From positions 409,026 through 473,025 of the forward strand of contig CAVUOZ010000004.1 in the NCBI GenBank assembly GCA_963743325.1: a stretch of DNA of 64,000 nt, in the 5' to 3' direction. Below are positions 17,868-26,948 of this stretch, one piece after another. The translations under genes were made by a program, and so were the position numbers. The stretch is from DATFVA01 sp963743325. Its GTDB lineage: Bacteria > Bacteroidota > Ignavibacteria > Ignavibacteriales > Ignavibacteriaceae. The stretch's first letter is position 1, and each line of letters begins with the position of its first letter. A model generated the notes under the pieces. That model ran no database searches. It was given only the letters and a program-made list of their open reading frames with translations, and was not told where the DNA came from.

Positions 17868-19433
17868 ATGAATAATAACGAAAAAGATATAATTCTTGTT
17901 ATAGATGATGACATTGTTATCAGGAAGTTGTTAAAGCATCATCTTGATAAAAATAACTATAATGTAATTGAAGCTGCCGGACCCGAGGAGGGGATGGAAC
18001 ATCTTTCTGCCAATCCTGTCGATTTGGTACTTTGCGATGTAACGATGGATGGGATGGATGGATTTACGTTCTGCAGGAAAGTTAGAGAGAATGAGAATTA
18101 TCGTGCAATTCCATTTGTCTTTGTAACCGCAAAAAATTCCATGGAAGATAAATCTATGGCACTTGAAGCGGGCGGGGATGATATAATTACAAAACCATTC
18201 GATGTAAATGACCTGTTGATTAAGGTAAAAGCACTCATAAAACGAACTGCGATTTACAAGATTTACGGAATCAAAAAAAATCTTCAGCAGTCTTTCAGCA
18301 GCATATCAAATAAAATACTTCTTGTAGATGATGACCTGTCACTAATCAGAATTTTTGAATATAATCTTAATAAGACAGGATTTGAATGCATAATAGCAGA
18401 ATCTGCCAATGAAGCTTTCCGGAAAATGGAGGCTTTTATGCCTGATTTAATTATTTCGGATATTATGATGCCCGGAATTGACGGCTTTCAGTTCCGAAAG
18501 AGACTGCTGGAGGATGAGAAACTGAGAACGATACCTTTCATTTTTTTGACTGCTAAAGGTGAAGAAGGTGATATCCTTGAGGGATATGAACTCGGCATCA
18601 CTGATTATGTTGTGAAAACAGCAGGACCAAAGGTAGTTGTAGCAAAGGTCAATGCGATTCTGAAGAGTCTGGGTAAGGAAAGATCACGCATTGTGACAGA
18701 ACTTCACGCCGCGGCAGATTCTCTTCGTGTTAAAGTTGTACCTGATTCAGCCCCCGCTTTTGAAGGATTTAATCTTAAACTCTGGCATAAGCCATACCAG
18801 GGAATCCCCGGTGGTGATTTCATTGATTTCTTCCCCCTCGGTAAAAATAACCTTGCAGTTATTCTTGGTGATGTAATGGGTAAGAAATGGGGGGCCTGGT
18901 TCTTTGCCTTTGCGTATGCAGGGTATGTCAGGACAGCATTGAGAATGATCCTGCAGCGAGCTGAGGAATTCTCCCCGGCGCAGATTCTGAAACAGGTTAA
19001 TAAATCAGTCTATGATGATGCCAAAATTTCAGAAGTTTTTGCGACACTCTCAATTGTCGTAATAAATAAAGATACAAAAATCGTTAAATATGCCGGTGCC
19101 GGTGATCTTCCGATTCTTTATAAAAATTCAGAAAAAGGTACTGTTGAAAAATTGATTTCAGGTGGTTCCCTTTTAGGTTTTAGTTCAAACGGTGTATTTG
19201 AGGATCTTGAAATTAAACTCCAGCCTGATGACTTTATCCTTATGCTGACCGATGGAGTAATTGAGTCAAGGAGTGCTGATGGTGAACCACTAGGGAGTGA
19301 CAGACTAATGGAAACTCTAAAGACAATTCAATTGACTGAGAATCCATTAATTGAGATTGTAAAAGATATTAATGATTTTACCGGCGGAAAATATGATGAC
19401 GATATCAGTTTAATTTCAATTAAAGCCGAATAA
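17868..19433 (+). CDS. Double-receiver SpoIIE-type PP2C phosphatase
   Basis: The 521-residue protein has two receiver domains and one phosphatase domain. REC1 (about 7-130) has Asp57 in VLCDVTMDG. REC2 (about 145-270) has its acceptor in LIISDIMMPG but lacks the usual conserved Lys-Pro near its end, reading VVKTAGPK. The SpoIIE/PP2C domain (about 285-521) shows the metal-binding motifs GGDFIDF, ILGDVMGKK, LTDGVIES and DDDISLI. It probably dephosphorylates the STAS protein next door in response to phosphorelay input. Its stop codon abuts the stop of prfA on the other strand. Confidence 0.92.
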   Translation: MNNNEKDIILVIDDDIVIRKLLKHHLDKNNYNVIEAAGPEEGMEHLSANPVDLVLCDVTMDGMDGFTFCRKVRENENYRAIPFVFVTAKNSMEDKSMALEAGGDDIITKPFDVNDLLIKVKALIKRTAIYKIYGIKKNLQQSFSSISNKILLVDDDLSLIRIFEYNLNKTGFECIIAESANEAFRKMEAFMPDLIISDIMMPGIDGFQFRKRLLEDEKLRTIPFIFLTAKGEEGDILEGYELGITDYVVKTAGPKVVVAKVNAILKSLGKERSRIVTELHAAADSLRVKVVPDSAPAFEGFNLKLWHKPYQGIPGGDFIDFFPLGKNNLAVILGDVMGKKWGAWFFAFAYAGYVRTALRMILQRAEEFSPAQILKQVNKSVYDDAKISEVFATLSIVVINKDTKIVKYAGAGDLPILYKNSEKGTVEKLISGGSLLGFSSNGVFEDLEIKLQPDDFILMLTDGVIESRSADGEPLGSDRLMETLKTIQLTENPLIEIVKDINDFTGGKYDDDISLISIKAE

Positions 19434-20513
19434 TTAGTCTTCTGTGCTGGCCTGAAGTTTTTCTGTCCTGTCTGCTATTTTTAACTGCTCTATAAGTTCA
19501 TCCAGGTCACCTTCCATTATATTGGCAAGGTTATATAAAGTCAATCCTATCCGGTGGTCCGTCACTCTATTCTGAGGAAAATTGTAAGTTCTGATTTTAT
19601 CACTTCTGTCGCCGCTTCTTACCATGAGTTTTCTCTGCGCTGATATTTCTGCTGACTGTTCTTTAAGTTTCATGTCATATAACCTTGCTCTTAAAACCTT
19701 CATAGCTTTCTGACGGTTTTTCAACTGTGATCTTTCATCCTGGCATTGAACAACTATGCCTGTCGGAAGGTGGGTAATCCTCACAGCAGTTTCTACTTTA
19801 TTCACGTTTTGGCCCCCTGCGCCGCCCGACCTGAAAATGTCTACCTTAAGATCATTTTGATTTATATCGATCTGTAAATCTTCAGCCTCCGGCAGCACAG
19901 CAACCGAAGCTGCAGAAGTATGAACGCGTCCGCTTGCTTCTGTTTCCGGAACTCTCTGCACCCTGTGTACGCCGCTTTCAAATTTGAGATCTCCATATAC
20001 ATCATTTCCGCCGATAGAGAAGACCGCCTCCTTAATTCCACCTAATCCCGTATCACTGATATCCATCAGTTCAATTTTCCAGCCTTTAATTTCAGCATAA
20101 CGGGTATACATTCTGAAAAGGTCGCCGGCAAATAATGCCGCTTCCTCACCACCGGTGCCTGCTCTTATTTCCATTATAATATCTTTATTATCATTGGGAT
20201 CCTTGGGCAGAAGTAAAAATTTAATTTCTTCTTCAAGTTTTGCCCGTTTTTCCTCAAGCTCCTCAAGTTCTGTTTCAGCAAGCTCAATTAATTCTTTGTC
20301 TGGACCTGAGGTAATTACTTCTTTATTTCCCTTTATATTTTTCTGGACATCACTATATTTCTCATAAGCATTTACAATAGCAATAAGATCACTTCTTTCT
20401 TTACTGAGACTGACAACTCTATCCCTGTCCGTCAGTATATCAGGATCGGAAAGCTGCTGGTTTATATTCTCAAAACGATCTTTTATTTTCTTTAACTTTT
20501 CAATAATTTCCAT
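19434..20513 (-). CDS. prfA: Peptide chain release factor 1
   Basis: RF1 ends translation at UAA and UAG. The 359-residue protein has normal family length. It shows the GGQ catalytic motif (RSGGAGGQNVNKVET, with the Gln methylated in other bacteria), the tripeptide anticodon region of RF1 (VPETEASGRVHTSA, PxT type rather than SPF), and the EIRAGTGGEEA segment. It is transcribed on its own strand, divergent from a small membrane protein gene at 20609. No hemK/prmC gene follows within the window, unlike the common arrangement. Confidence 0.97.
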   Translation of the reverse strand: MEIIEKLKKIKDRFENINQQLSDPDILTDRDRVVSLSKERSDLIAIVNAYEKYSDVQKNIKGNKEVITSGPDKELIELAETELEELEEKRAKLEEEIKFLLLPKDPNDNKDIIMEIRAGTGGEEAALFAGDLFRMYTRYAEIKGWKIELMDISDTGLGGIKEAVFSIGGNDVYGDLKFESGVHRVQRVPETEASGRVHTSAASVAVLPEAEDLQIDINQNDLKVDIFRSGGAGGQNVNKVETAVRITHLPTGIVVQCQDERSQLKNRQKAMKVLRARLYDMKLKEQSAEISAQRKLMVRSGDRSDKIRTYNFPQNRVTDHRIGLTLYNLANIMEGDLDELIEQLKIADRTEKLQASTED

Positions 20514-20608
20514 AGGATATAACGTAGTTTAAAAAAACAAATATAATAAAGTGAAAGCCGAATTTCTAAATAATCGAATCTTCCTAAGATAAGTCAGAAC
20601 AGTTTAAT

Positions 20609-21058
20609 ATGGATACCTTTAAACAATTAAAAATTATCTTTATTGCATTGTCTTCAGGTCAGATTGTCTATTTCCTGATCTCATTAATTCTCATAATGGA
20701 TGAAATGGTGCCAACAAATAAAGACTTTAATACAGTCTGGGGGTTTGTAGTCCCAATTGTAGTTGTAGTCTTGGTAGTTACTTCAAAATTATTATATAAT
20801 TATATGATTAATTCAAAAGTAAAAGAAACGTCAAATGAAGAAAAAATAATCGTTTATCGTACAGGTAATATTATCAAATTTTCTCTGCTTGAGGGTGCCA
20901 ATCTCATATCAATTACACTTTTTCTGCTTACAGGTGATTTTTTATATGCAGGGATGTTCGTGATTGTAATGGGAATATTCTTTGTAAATTTTCCTGGAAA
21001 AGAAAAGTTTATGCTGGAATTCGGGTTATCTTCTTATGAAAACAATCTGAATAAATAA
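20609..21058 (+). CDS. Small four-helix membrane protein, unknown
   Basis: The 149-residue protein has four predicted membrane helices (about 7-30, 42-67, 87-108, 110-130) and short loops with a lysine-rich turn between helices 2 and 3 (NSKVKETSNEEK). I do not recognise a family. It sits between divergent prfA and the ispH operon, with no evident partner. Codon use looks like that of its neighbours. Confidence 0.7.
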   Translation: MDTFKQLKIIFIALSSGQIVYFLISLILIMDEMVPTNKDFNTVWGFVVPIVVVVLVVTSKLLYNYMINSKVKETSNEEKIIVYRTGNIIKFSLLEGANLISITLFLLTGDFLYAGMFVIVMGIFFVNFPGKEKFMLEFGLSSYENNLNK

Positions 21059-21170
21059 CCGGTTTTCAGATTTATCATCTCTTTCACCATTAAATTCTGC
21101 TCAAGTGTAATTCTTTCTTTTCAAAAGTCTGCCATTTTGGCAAAAAAAAAGTTGTTTGAAGGTGGAGAAA

Positions 21171-21207
21171 TAGAGAAGAGATAGACGAGAGATAGACGAG
21201 AGATAAG
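21171..21207. repeat. Inverted copy of the 11-bp tandem repeat
   Basis: About three units of GATAGACGAGA, the reverse complement of the unit at 9152-9216, lie in the 304-base spacer before ispH. Apart from this and a candidate promoter the spacer holds nothing recognised. Confidence 0.75.
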
Positions 21208-21329
21208 CCTTTGCCGGACAGCGGGATTATATGACAAAATGTCATAGGGCTGTTTATAAAATTCAGAATATAACGACAGTCTATCTTTCATATAAATCTA
21301 TTTATCCTGAATTGGGGGATTTTATTTAT

Positions 21330-21337
21330 TAACTTTG
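21330..21337 (+). promoter_or_regulatory. Candidate -7 box (TAACTTTG) for ispH
   Basis: TAACTTTG matches TAnnTTTG and ends 25 bases before the ispH ATG. A TTGG lies 18 bases upstream, closer than the usual -33 spacing, so the assignment is tentative. Confidence 0.35.
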
Positions 21338-21362
21338 CACTTCCGAATAATCAAAAAAATAG

Positions 21363-22586
21363 ATGAAAAAATTTGATATACCGGAATTTTATAAAAGTCC
21401 GGTAATTTCAAGAATTAAAAACTCGCGCAAAGATTTTGATCCGAGAAAGAAAGATTTTTCCCCGACCGTTCTGGACTTTGGCCCGGTTAAATTGTTTATC
21501 GCCAGGCATTTCGGTTTCTGCTATGGTGTGGAAAATGCCATTGAGATTTCATTTAAAGCGATACAGGAAAATCCTGGTAAGAGGATTTTTCTCTTGAGTG
21601 AAATGATCCATAATCCAGGTGTTAATCAGGATCTGCTGAATCGCGGGGTAAGATTTATAATGGATACTTCCGGCAGGCAGTTAATCGGCTGGAGTGAGCT
21701 AAATTCTGAGGATATCGTTATCATTCCGGCATTTGGAACTACACTTGGAATACAAAGAAAACTTAATGAGATCGGAATTGATCCGTATAAATATAATACC
21801 ACATGTCCTTTCGTAGAGAAAGTCTGGAACAGATCTGCTCAGCTTGGAGAGAAGGATTATACTGTAATCATACACGGTAAATATTATCACGAAGAAACAA
21901 GAGCAACTTTTTCACACAGTGCAGAAAGTTCAAAAGCTTTAATTGTAAAAGATCTCAAAGAGACTCAGCAGGCCGGGGATTTTATTCTGGGTAAAATATC
22001 ATTGGAGGAATTCAATAAGGTATTCCGGGAGAGCTATTCAGAAGGATTTGACCCCCGAAAGGATCTCATAAAAATCGGAGTTGTAAATCAAACCACAATG
22101 CTTGCAACTGAAACTCAGGCAATTGCTGATTATTTGAAAAATGTAATGATTCAGAAATACGGGAAGGATAGTCTTCAGGATCATTTTGCAGATACGAGAG
22201 ACACGCTTTGTTATGCAACTTATGATAACCAGCAGTCAGCCGTGGAGTTAATCAGGCAGCCTGCAGATTTCGCAATAGTGGTTGGCGGGTACAATAGTTC
22301 GAATACAGGTCACATAGTCGAATTATGTGAAGAAAAGCTTACAACTTATTTTATCTCTTCAGCTGATAAATTGATCGCAAAGAATTTAATCAGTCATTTT
22401 AATATTCATACAAAATCTGAAAAGATTTCCAGGAATTATATCCCTTCAAAATCTCCGGTAAACATTTTACTAACGAGCGGTGCATCCTGTCCCGACTCCG
22501 TTGTTGACCAGGTACTCCATAAACTTTTATCTTTTTTTGAACGGGTCAAATCAACAGAAGAAGTGTTAAACGAAATAGTGAATTAA
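21363..22586 (+). CDS. ispH: 4-hydroxy-3-methylbut-2-enyl diphosphate reductase, long form
   Basis: IspH carries out the last step of the MEP isoprenoid pathway, making IPP and DMAPP with an iron-sulfur cluster. The three cluster cysteines are visible in HFGFCYGVENA, TTCPFVEKVW and SGASCPDSVV. The protein is 407 residues, longer than the roughly 310-residue E. coli type. It has an N-terminal extension before FIARHFGFCYG and internal insertions, like the plant/cyanobacterial group. The ATG at 21363 follows an AT-rich leader with no clear ribosome-binding site, common in this phylum. The nucleotidyltransferase gene downstream has its own promoter candidate. Confidence 0.95.
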   Translation: MKKFDIPEFYKSPVISRIKNSRKDFDPRKKDFSPTVLDFGPVKLFIARHFGFCYGVENAIEISFKAIQENPGKRIFLLSEMIHNPGVNQDLLNRGVRFIMDTSGRQLIGWSELNSEDIVIIPAFGTTLGIQRKLNEIGIDPYKYNTTCPFVEKVWNRSAQLGEKDYTVIIHGKYYHEETRATFSHSAESSKALIVKDLKETQQAGDFILGKISLEEFNKVFRESYSEGFDPRKDLIKIGVVNQTTMLATETQAIADYLKNVMIQKYGKDSLQDHFADTRDTLCYATYDNQQSAVELIRQPADFAIVVGGYNSSNTGHIVELCEEKLTTYFISSADKLIAKNLISHFNIHTKSEKISRNYIPSKSPVNILLTSGASCPDSVVDQVLHKLLSFFERVKSTEEVLNEIVN

Positions 22587-22610
22587 GGCTGGTTGTCCGC
22601 TCCGTTATTA

Positions 22611-22642
22611 TTTGTTATTCAAAATTGGATTAGGTAATTTTG
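22611..22642 (+). promoter_or_regulatory. Bacteroidota-type promoter for the nucleotidyltransferase-metK-ahcY operon
   Basis: TTTG (22611-22614), a 20-base spacer, and TAATTTTG (22635-22642) fit the -33/-7 pattern TTTG-N19-21-TAnnTTTG exactly. The -7 box ends 30 bases before the ATG at 22673 and lies between ispH and the next gene. Confidence 0.6.
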
Positions 22643-22672
22643 TATTCTTAATAGTAATTAATCAAAGCTTTT

Positions 22673-23650
22673 ATGAGAGCTGTAATACCCGTAGCAGGCA
22701 TCGGAACAAGATTAAAGCCGCATACATTTTCGACTCCAAAAGTACTTCTTAATGTTGGCGGAAAACCAATACTCGGTCATATACTTGACAAACTAGTTAA
22801 AGAAGGTTTAACGAAATCCACCTTCATTATTGGTTACCTTGGAGAAATGATTAAGCAATATGTTGAACGGGAATACCCTCAGTTAAAATCCGATTTTATT
22901 GTACAGGAGGAGATGCACGGATTAGGTCACGCAATTTTCATGGCCATTCCCACATTTGATGAGGATGATATTTTTGTAATTCTCGGAGATACTCTTTTTG
23001 ATGTTGACCTGTCCTATGTATTCAAAAGTAAACATTCATCTCTTGGTGTAAAAGAAGTTGAAGATCCGCGAAGGTTTGGAGTCGCTATTGTTAAAGATAA
23101 TTTTATTAAGAAGCTGGTTGAAAAACCGCAGGAGCCGGTTTCAAATCTCGCACTTGTCGGGCTATATTACTTTAAAAATGCCCGCTCGCTCAAATCAGCG
23201 TTAACTGAACTCGTTGAGAAGGATATCAGGACAAAGGGTGAGCTTCAGCTGACCGATGCAATCCAGATAATGATCGATAAAGGTGAAAAAATAACCACGT
23301 TTCCTGTTGAAGGGTGGTATGACTGCGGAAAACCGGAAACGCTTCTTTCTACCAATCAATATCTGCTTTCAATCAGAGATAATGGACGGGAAATAGAGAG
23401 CGTAGTAATAAACAAACCTGTGTTCATTGCAGAAGATGCCGTAATAAAGAATTCAGTTATTGGTCCGTATACAACAATAGCGGCAGGTACAGTGGTAGAG
23501 GATTCTATAATAAGAAATTCTCTTATAGGTTCCGGGGCAAAGGTTTGCAGAGCAATGCTCGAGAATTCAATAATCGGCGATAACTCAGTTATTCAGGGTT
23601 CATTCAAGAGATTAAATTCCGGCAATTCAACAGAAATAGATTTTTATTAA
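22673..23650 (+). CDS. Sugar-phosphate nucleotidyltransferase with left-handed beta-helix
   Basis: The 325-residue enzyme joins a sugar-1-phosphate to a nucleotide. The nucleotidyltransferase domain (about 1-235) has the signature VAGIGTRLKPHTFSTPKVLLNVGGKP and the GDTLFD metal site; QLTDAIQ and WYDCGKPETLL are typical of RfbA/GlmU-like enzymes. A hexapeptide-repeat helix follows (about 250-325, NSVIGPYTTIAAGTVVEDS). Glucose-1-phosphate thymidylyltransferase is the nearest match, but the sugar and nucleotide cannot be fixed from sequence. It leads an operon with metK 31 bases downstream. Confidence 0.88.
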   Translation: MRAVIPVAGIGTRLKPHTFSTPKVLLNVGGKPILGHILDKLVKEGLTKSTFIIGYLGEMIKQYVEREYPQLKSDFIVQEEMHGLGHAIFMAIPTFDEDDIFVILGDTLFDVDLSYVFKSKHSSLGVKEVEDPRRFGVAIVKDNFIKKLVEKPQEPVSNLALVGLYYFKNARSLKSALTELVEKDIRTKGELQLTDAIQIMIDKGEKITTFPVEGWYDCGKPETLLSTNQYLLSIRDNGREIESVVINKPVFIAEDAVIKNSVIGPYTTIAAGTVVEDSIIRNSLIGSGAKVCRAMLENSIIGDNSVIQGSFKRLNSGNSTEIDFY

Positions 23651-23681
23651 TCCAAACAGTAACTAATTAAGGCAGAAAAGA

Positions 23682-24824
23682 ATGTCATACTTATTCACAT
23701 CGGAATCGGTTTCCGAAGGCCATCCGGATAAAGTTTGTGATGCAATATCCGATAGTATTTTAGATGCAATATTTGAAAAAGACCCATATGCAAGAGTTGC
23801 CTGCGAATCATTCGTGACTACAGGACTGGCACTTGTCGGCGGTGAGATTACCACAAAAGCTTATATTGAAGTTCCCGACGTTGTTCGTGAAACAATCAAA
23901 AATATCGGCTACAACAGCGCCGAATACAGATTTGATTCTGAATCCTGCTCTGTGCTAAATTCTATTCATTCCCAGTCCCCTGATATTGCCATGGGAGTTG
24001 ATAAAGGCGGTGCCGGAGATCAGGGATTAATGTTCGGGTACGCATGCAGTCAGACTCCGGAACTTATGCCTATGCCGATTATGTATGCTCACAAGCTGGT
24101 AAAAAAATTAGCTGAGATAAGAAAACGGAATAATGGCATGATGCCGTATTTGCGTCCTGATGCCAAATCCCAGGTTACAATTGAATATGATAATAGAAAT
24201 AAGCCGGTAAGGGTTGATGCAGTTGTTATTTCCACTCAACACGATCCCGATGTAACACAGAAAAAAATTAAAGAAGATGTAATTGAAAATGTGATCAAAA
24301 AAATAATTCCTGAAAAATTTATCGATAAAAAAACCAAATATTTTGTTAATCCGACCGGTAGATTTGAAATCGGCGGGCCTCATGGAGACAGCGGTTTGAC
24401 AGGAAGAAAAATAATCGTTGATACTTATGGCGGATGGGCCCCTCATGGCGGCGGAGCTTTCTCCGGTAAAGATCCCTCAAAGGTGGATAGAAGTGCCACA
24501 TATGCGGCAAGACATATTGCAAAAAATATTGTGGCGGCAAAGCTTGCAAAGGAATGTCTTGTACAGGTTGCTTATGCAATTGGAGTAGTTGATCCTGTCT
24601 CAGTTTATGTGAATACCCACGGCACGGGGGTTATTCCTGATAGTGAAATTGCCAAGATGATCATTAAAGAAGTTGATCTGACTCCCAGGGGAATAATTAA
24701 AAGATTGGATTTAAGAAGACCGATTTACAAAAAAACTGCAGCGTACGGTCATTTCGGACGCAATGATAAAGATTTCACCTGGGAACAATTAGACCTTGTT
24801 CCTGTGTTTAAAAAATATGCTTAA
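23682..24824 (+). CDS. metK: S-adenosylmethionine synthase
   Basis: MetK makes SAM from methionine and ATP. The 380-residue protein shows the N-terminal SESVSEGHPDKVCDAISDSILDA, GAGDQGLMFGYA with its metal-binding Asp and Lys residues, and GPHGDSGLTGRKIIVDTYGG. An AAGGCAG stretch precedes the ATG. ahcY follows 28 bases later, so production of SAM and disposal of its by-product are cotranscribed. I see no SAM riboswitch: only 31 bases separate it from the upstream gene. Confidence 0.98.
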   Translation: MSYLFTSESVSEGHPDKVCDAISDSILDAIFEKDPYARVACESFVTTGLALVGGEITTKAYIEVPDVVRETIKNIGYNSAEYRFDSESCSVLNSIHSQSPDIAMGVDKGGAGDQGLMFGYACSQTPELMPMPIMYAHKLVKKLAEIRKRNNGMMPYLRPDAKSQVTIEYDNRNKPVRVDAVVISTQHDPDVTQKKIKEDVIENVIKKIIPEKFIDKKTKYFVNPTGRFEIGGPHGDSGLTGRKIIVDTYGGWAPHGGGAFSGKDPSKVDRSATYAARHIAKNIVAAKLAKECLVQVAYAIGVVDPVSVYVNTHGTGVIPDSEIAKMIIKEVDLTPRGIIKRLDLRRPIYKKTAAYGHFGRNDKDFTWEQLDLVPVFKKYA

Positions 24825-24852
24825 GTTTTTATAATAAGAAAAAGGAAAGAAA

Positions 24853-26181
24853 ATGAGTGACGTTTCAACAAAAAAAGACACTAAGGTTCTGCCATACAAA
24901 GTGAAAGATATTTCCCTGGCAGAATGGGGAAGGAAAGAAATGAAATTAGCCGAGGCTGAAATGCCCGGCTTAATGTCGTTGAGAGAAAAATACGGCAGGC
25001 AGAAACCTTTAAAAGGTGCAAGAATAGCCGGCTGTCTTCATATGACAATACAAACGGCAGTTCTAATTGAAACACTTGTAGAACTTGGAGCCGAAGTACA
25101 GTGGTCTTCCTGCAATATATTTTCAACTCAGGACCACGCAGCTGCTGCAATTGCTGCCGCAGGAATTCCCGTATATGCATGGAAAGGTGAAACACTGGAA
25201 GAATATGAATGGTGCATTGATCAGACTTTATTCTTTGGTAAAGACAGGAAACCCCTGAATATGATTCTTGATGACGGCGGAGATCTGACAAATAAAGTGC
25301 TTGATGAATATCCTGAACTTGTAAAAGAGGTTAGAGGCATTTCCGAAGAAACAACAACAGGCGTTCATCGTTTATACGAACGGATGAACAGCGGCACTTT
25401 ACCTGTCGCTGCTTTTAATGTTAATGATTCAGTTACTAAATCAAAATTCGATAATAAATACGGCTGCCGTGAGTCACTCGTTGATGCAATAAGGAGAGCT
25501 ACTGATTTAATGCTTGCCGGTAAAGTTGCGGTTGTATGCGGTTACGGTGATGTCGGTAAAGGATCCGCAGAATCACTGGCAAGCGCCGGTGTGAGGGTAA
25601 TTGTAACCGAGATTGATCCTATATGTGCATTACAGGCAACTATGAATGGATTTCAGGTTAAGAAACTTGAAAATGCTGTGAAGGATGCGGATATAATTGT
25701 TACAGCAACCGGAAACATAAATATCGTCACTGATAAGCACTTTAAGGCGATGAAAGATAAAGCAGTTGTCTGCAACATCGGTCATTTTGATAATGAAATT
25801 GATATGGCGTGGCTCAACAGGAATTATGGAAATACAAAGGATACTATTAAACCGCAGGTGGATAAATATATAATTGATGGCAAAGATATAATAGTCCTTG
25901 CCGAAGGGCGGCTTGTAAATCTTGGCTGTGCAATGGGGCATCCTTCATTTGTAATGTCAAATTCATTTACAAACCAGGTTCTTGCACAAATTGAATTATG
26001 GACACATCACGATCAGTACGAAAATAAGGTTTACGTCCTTCCAAAGCATCTTGATGAATTGGTTGCTATGCTTCATCTTGGAAAACTTGGTGCGGAACTC
26101 GAGACTTTGACACCGGAACAGGCTGAATATATCGGTGTACCTGTTAAAGGCCCCTTCAAACCTGATTATTATCGTTATTAA
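24853..26181 (+). CDS. ahcY: S-adenosylhomocysteine hydrolase
   Basis: AhcY splits S-adenosylhomocysteine to adenosine and homocysteine with a bound NAD. The 442-residue length is that of the typical bacterial enzyme. Visible motifs include SSCNIFSTQDHAAAA, the NAD-binding GYGDVGKGSAES and the substrate segment NVNDSVTKSKFDNKYGC, and the C-terminal FKPDYYRY with the conserved Lys-Tyr end. A GGAAAGAAA site precedes the ATG. The gene ends the operon, and a GTAG-footed palindrome at 26191 probably terminates it. Confidence 0.98.
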   Translation: MSDVSTKKDTKVLPYKVKDISLAEWGRKEMKLAEAEMPGLMSLREKYGRQKPLKGARIAGCLHMTIQTAVLIETLVELGAEVQWSSCNIFSTQDHAAAAIAAAGIPVYAWKGETLEEYEWCIDQTLFFGKDRKPLNMILDDGGDLTNKVLDEYPELVKEVRGISEETTTGVHRLYERMNSGTLPVAAFNVNDSVTKSKFDNKYGCRESLVDAIRRATDLMLAGKVAVVCGYGDVGKGSAESLASAGVRVIVTEIDPICALQATMNGFQVKKLENAVKDADIIVTATGNINIVTDKHFKAMKDKAVVCNIGHFDNEIDMAWLNRNYGNTKDTIKPQVDKYIIDGKDIIVLAEGRLVNLGCAMGHPSFVMSNSFTNQVLAQIELWTHHDQYENKVYVLPKHLDELVAMLHLGKLGAELETLTPEQAEYIGVPVKGPFKPDYYRY

Positions 26182-26190
26182 TTCATTGTT

Positions 26191-26217
26191 GTAGAGCGAA
26201 ATTAAATTTCGCTCTAC
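26191..26217. repeat. GTAG-footed palindrome, likely bidirectional terminator / REP-like
   Basis: A near-perfect 27-base palindrome with arms GTAGAGCGAAATT and AATTTCGCTCTAC (one central A) starts with GTAG and lies between the convergent ahcY and AlaX genes, overlapping the AlaX stop codon. The arms match the hairpins at 43391, 56639 and 61658 over GTAGAGCGAAA. It can stop transcription from both sides and also has the form of a REP element. Confidence 0.7.
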
Positions 26218-26669
26218 ATATTTTCCCCAACTTTAAACCTTATCCTTAGAACTCCATTTTCAAATCCGGTTGATATAATCCTGAACTCTCCGATTTCTGA
26301 AGTATTTTTGATATGCTGTCCTATGCAGGGACAGGAATCATAATCACCAACTTTTATTATTCTTATGACCTCTCCTACAGCATCGGGTAAACGTTCCAGA
26401 TCAAATAATTCTGATGCTTTATCTCTTGAGAGAAAATCCTCCATTACGTCAAAATTCAGTTTTATTACATTATTAACTCTTGACTGAATTTCCAACATCT
26501 CCTCTTCACTTAAGTTCCTATCAAAATGATAATCGCATTTTGATTTCTTCTTTTCAAGATGATTGCTGAAGGAACGACCGCAGTTAAACATTCTTACCAT
26601 TGTCTGGTTTAATATATGTTCTGCGGTATGCATCCGGGGCGGATATTCTTTAGCCAAAGTCTTTATCAA
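26214..26669 (-). CDS. AlaX-like alanyl-tRNA editing protein
   Basis: AlaX proteins remove wrongly attached serine or glycine from tRNA-Ala. The 151-residue protein has the zinc-binding HTAEH (HxxxH) near residue 14 and CIGQH (CxxxH) near 117, the second pair of AlaRS/ThrRS editing domains. It lacks the aminoacylation core and the N-terminal beta-barrel of longer AlaX forms. It is convergent with ahcY and shares a palindrome at its 3' end. The role in mistranslation control is inferred from family membership. Confidence 0.85.
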   Translation of the reverse strand: MIKTLAKEYPPRMHTAEHILNQTMVRMFNCGRSFSNHLEKKKSKCDYHFDRNLSEEEMLEIQSRVNNVIKLNFDVMEDFLSRDKASELFDLERLPDAVGEVIRIIKVGDYDSCPCIGQHIKNTSEIGEFRIISTGFENGVLRIRFKVGENM

Positions 26670-26778
26670 TTGTTTTCAGGCAAAGTTAAAAAGTAAAATC
26701 ATTTAATTAAAGGTTTGAATCTTTAATGTTCCAATTTAATTGCATTATTAAATAAACAATTAAAGTAGACCTGGAGAT

Positions 26779-26873
26779 GATAGAACACGGATAACACTGA
26801 TAACGCGCGTAGCACAGTTTATAACCGTAGGAATCAGTGTAATCCGTTTCGTCCGTGTTCTATTAAGATTATA
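26779..26873. repeat. Fold-back repeat with ATAGAACACGG ends, copy 1
   Basis: The 95-base element begins GATAGAACACGGATAACACT and ends with the inverted CCGTGTTCTAT, so its ends can pair over about 11 bases. Further partial matches lie inside (CACTGAT / ATCAGTG). A related element lies at 26949-27025. Both are in the 374-base spacer between the AlaX and SpoVG genes, which holds nothing else recognised. Confidence 0.75.
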
Positions 26874-26948
26874 CTAAATTCTTTCGGCATTTATAATTTT
26901 TCTTATTGCATCAGAATGTAACATTTTAGAATACCCCCATATTTAAAT

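Noticed and set aside
23651..23681. SAM riboswitch before metK
   Set aside because: Only 31 bases separate it from the upstream gene, too short for any known SAM riboswitch.
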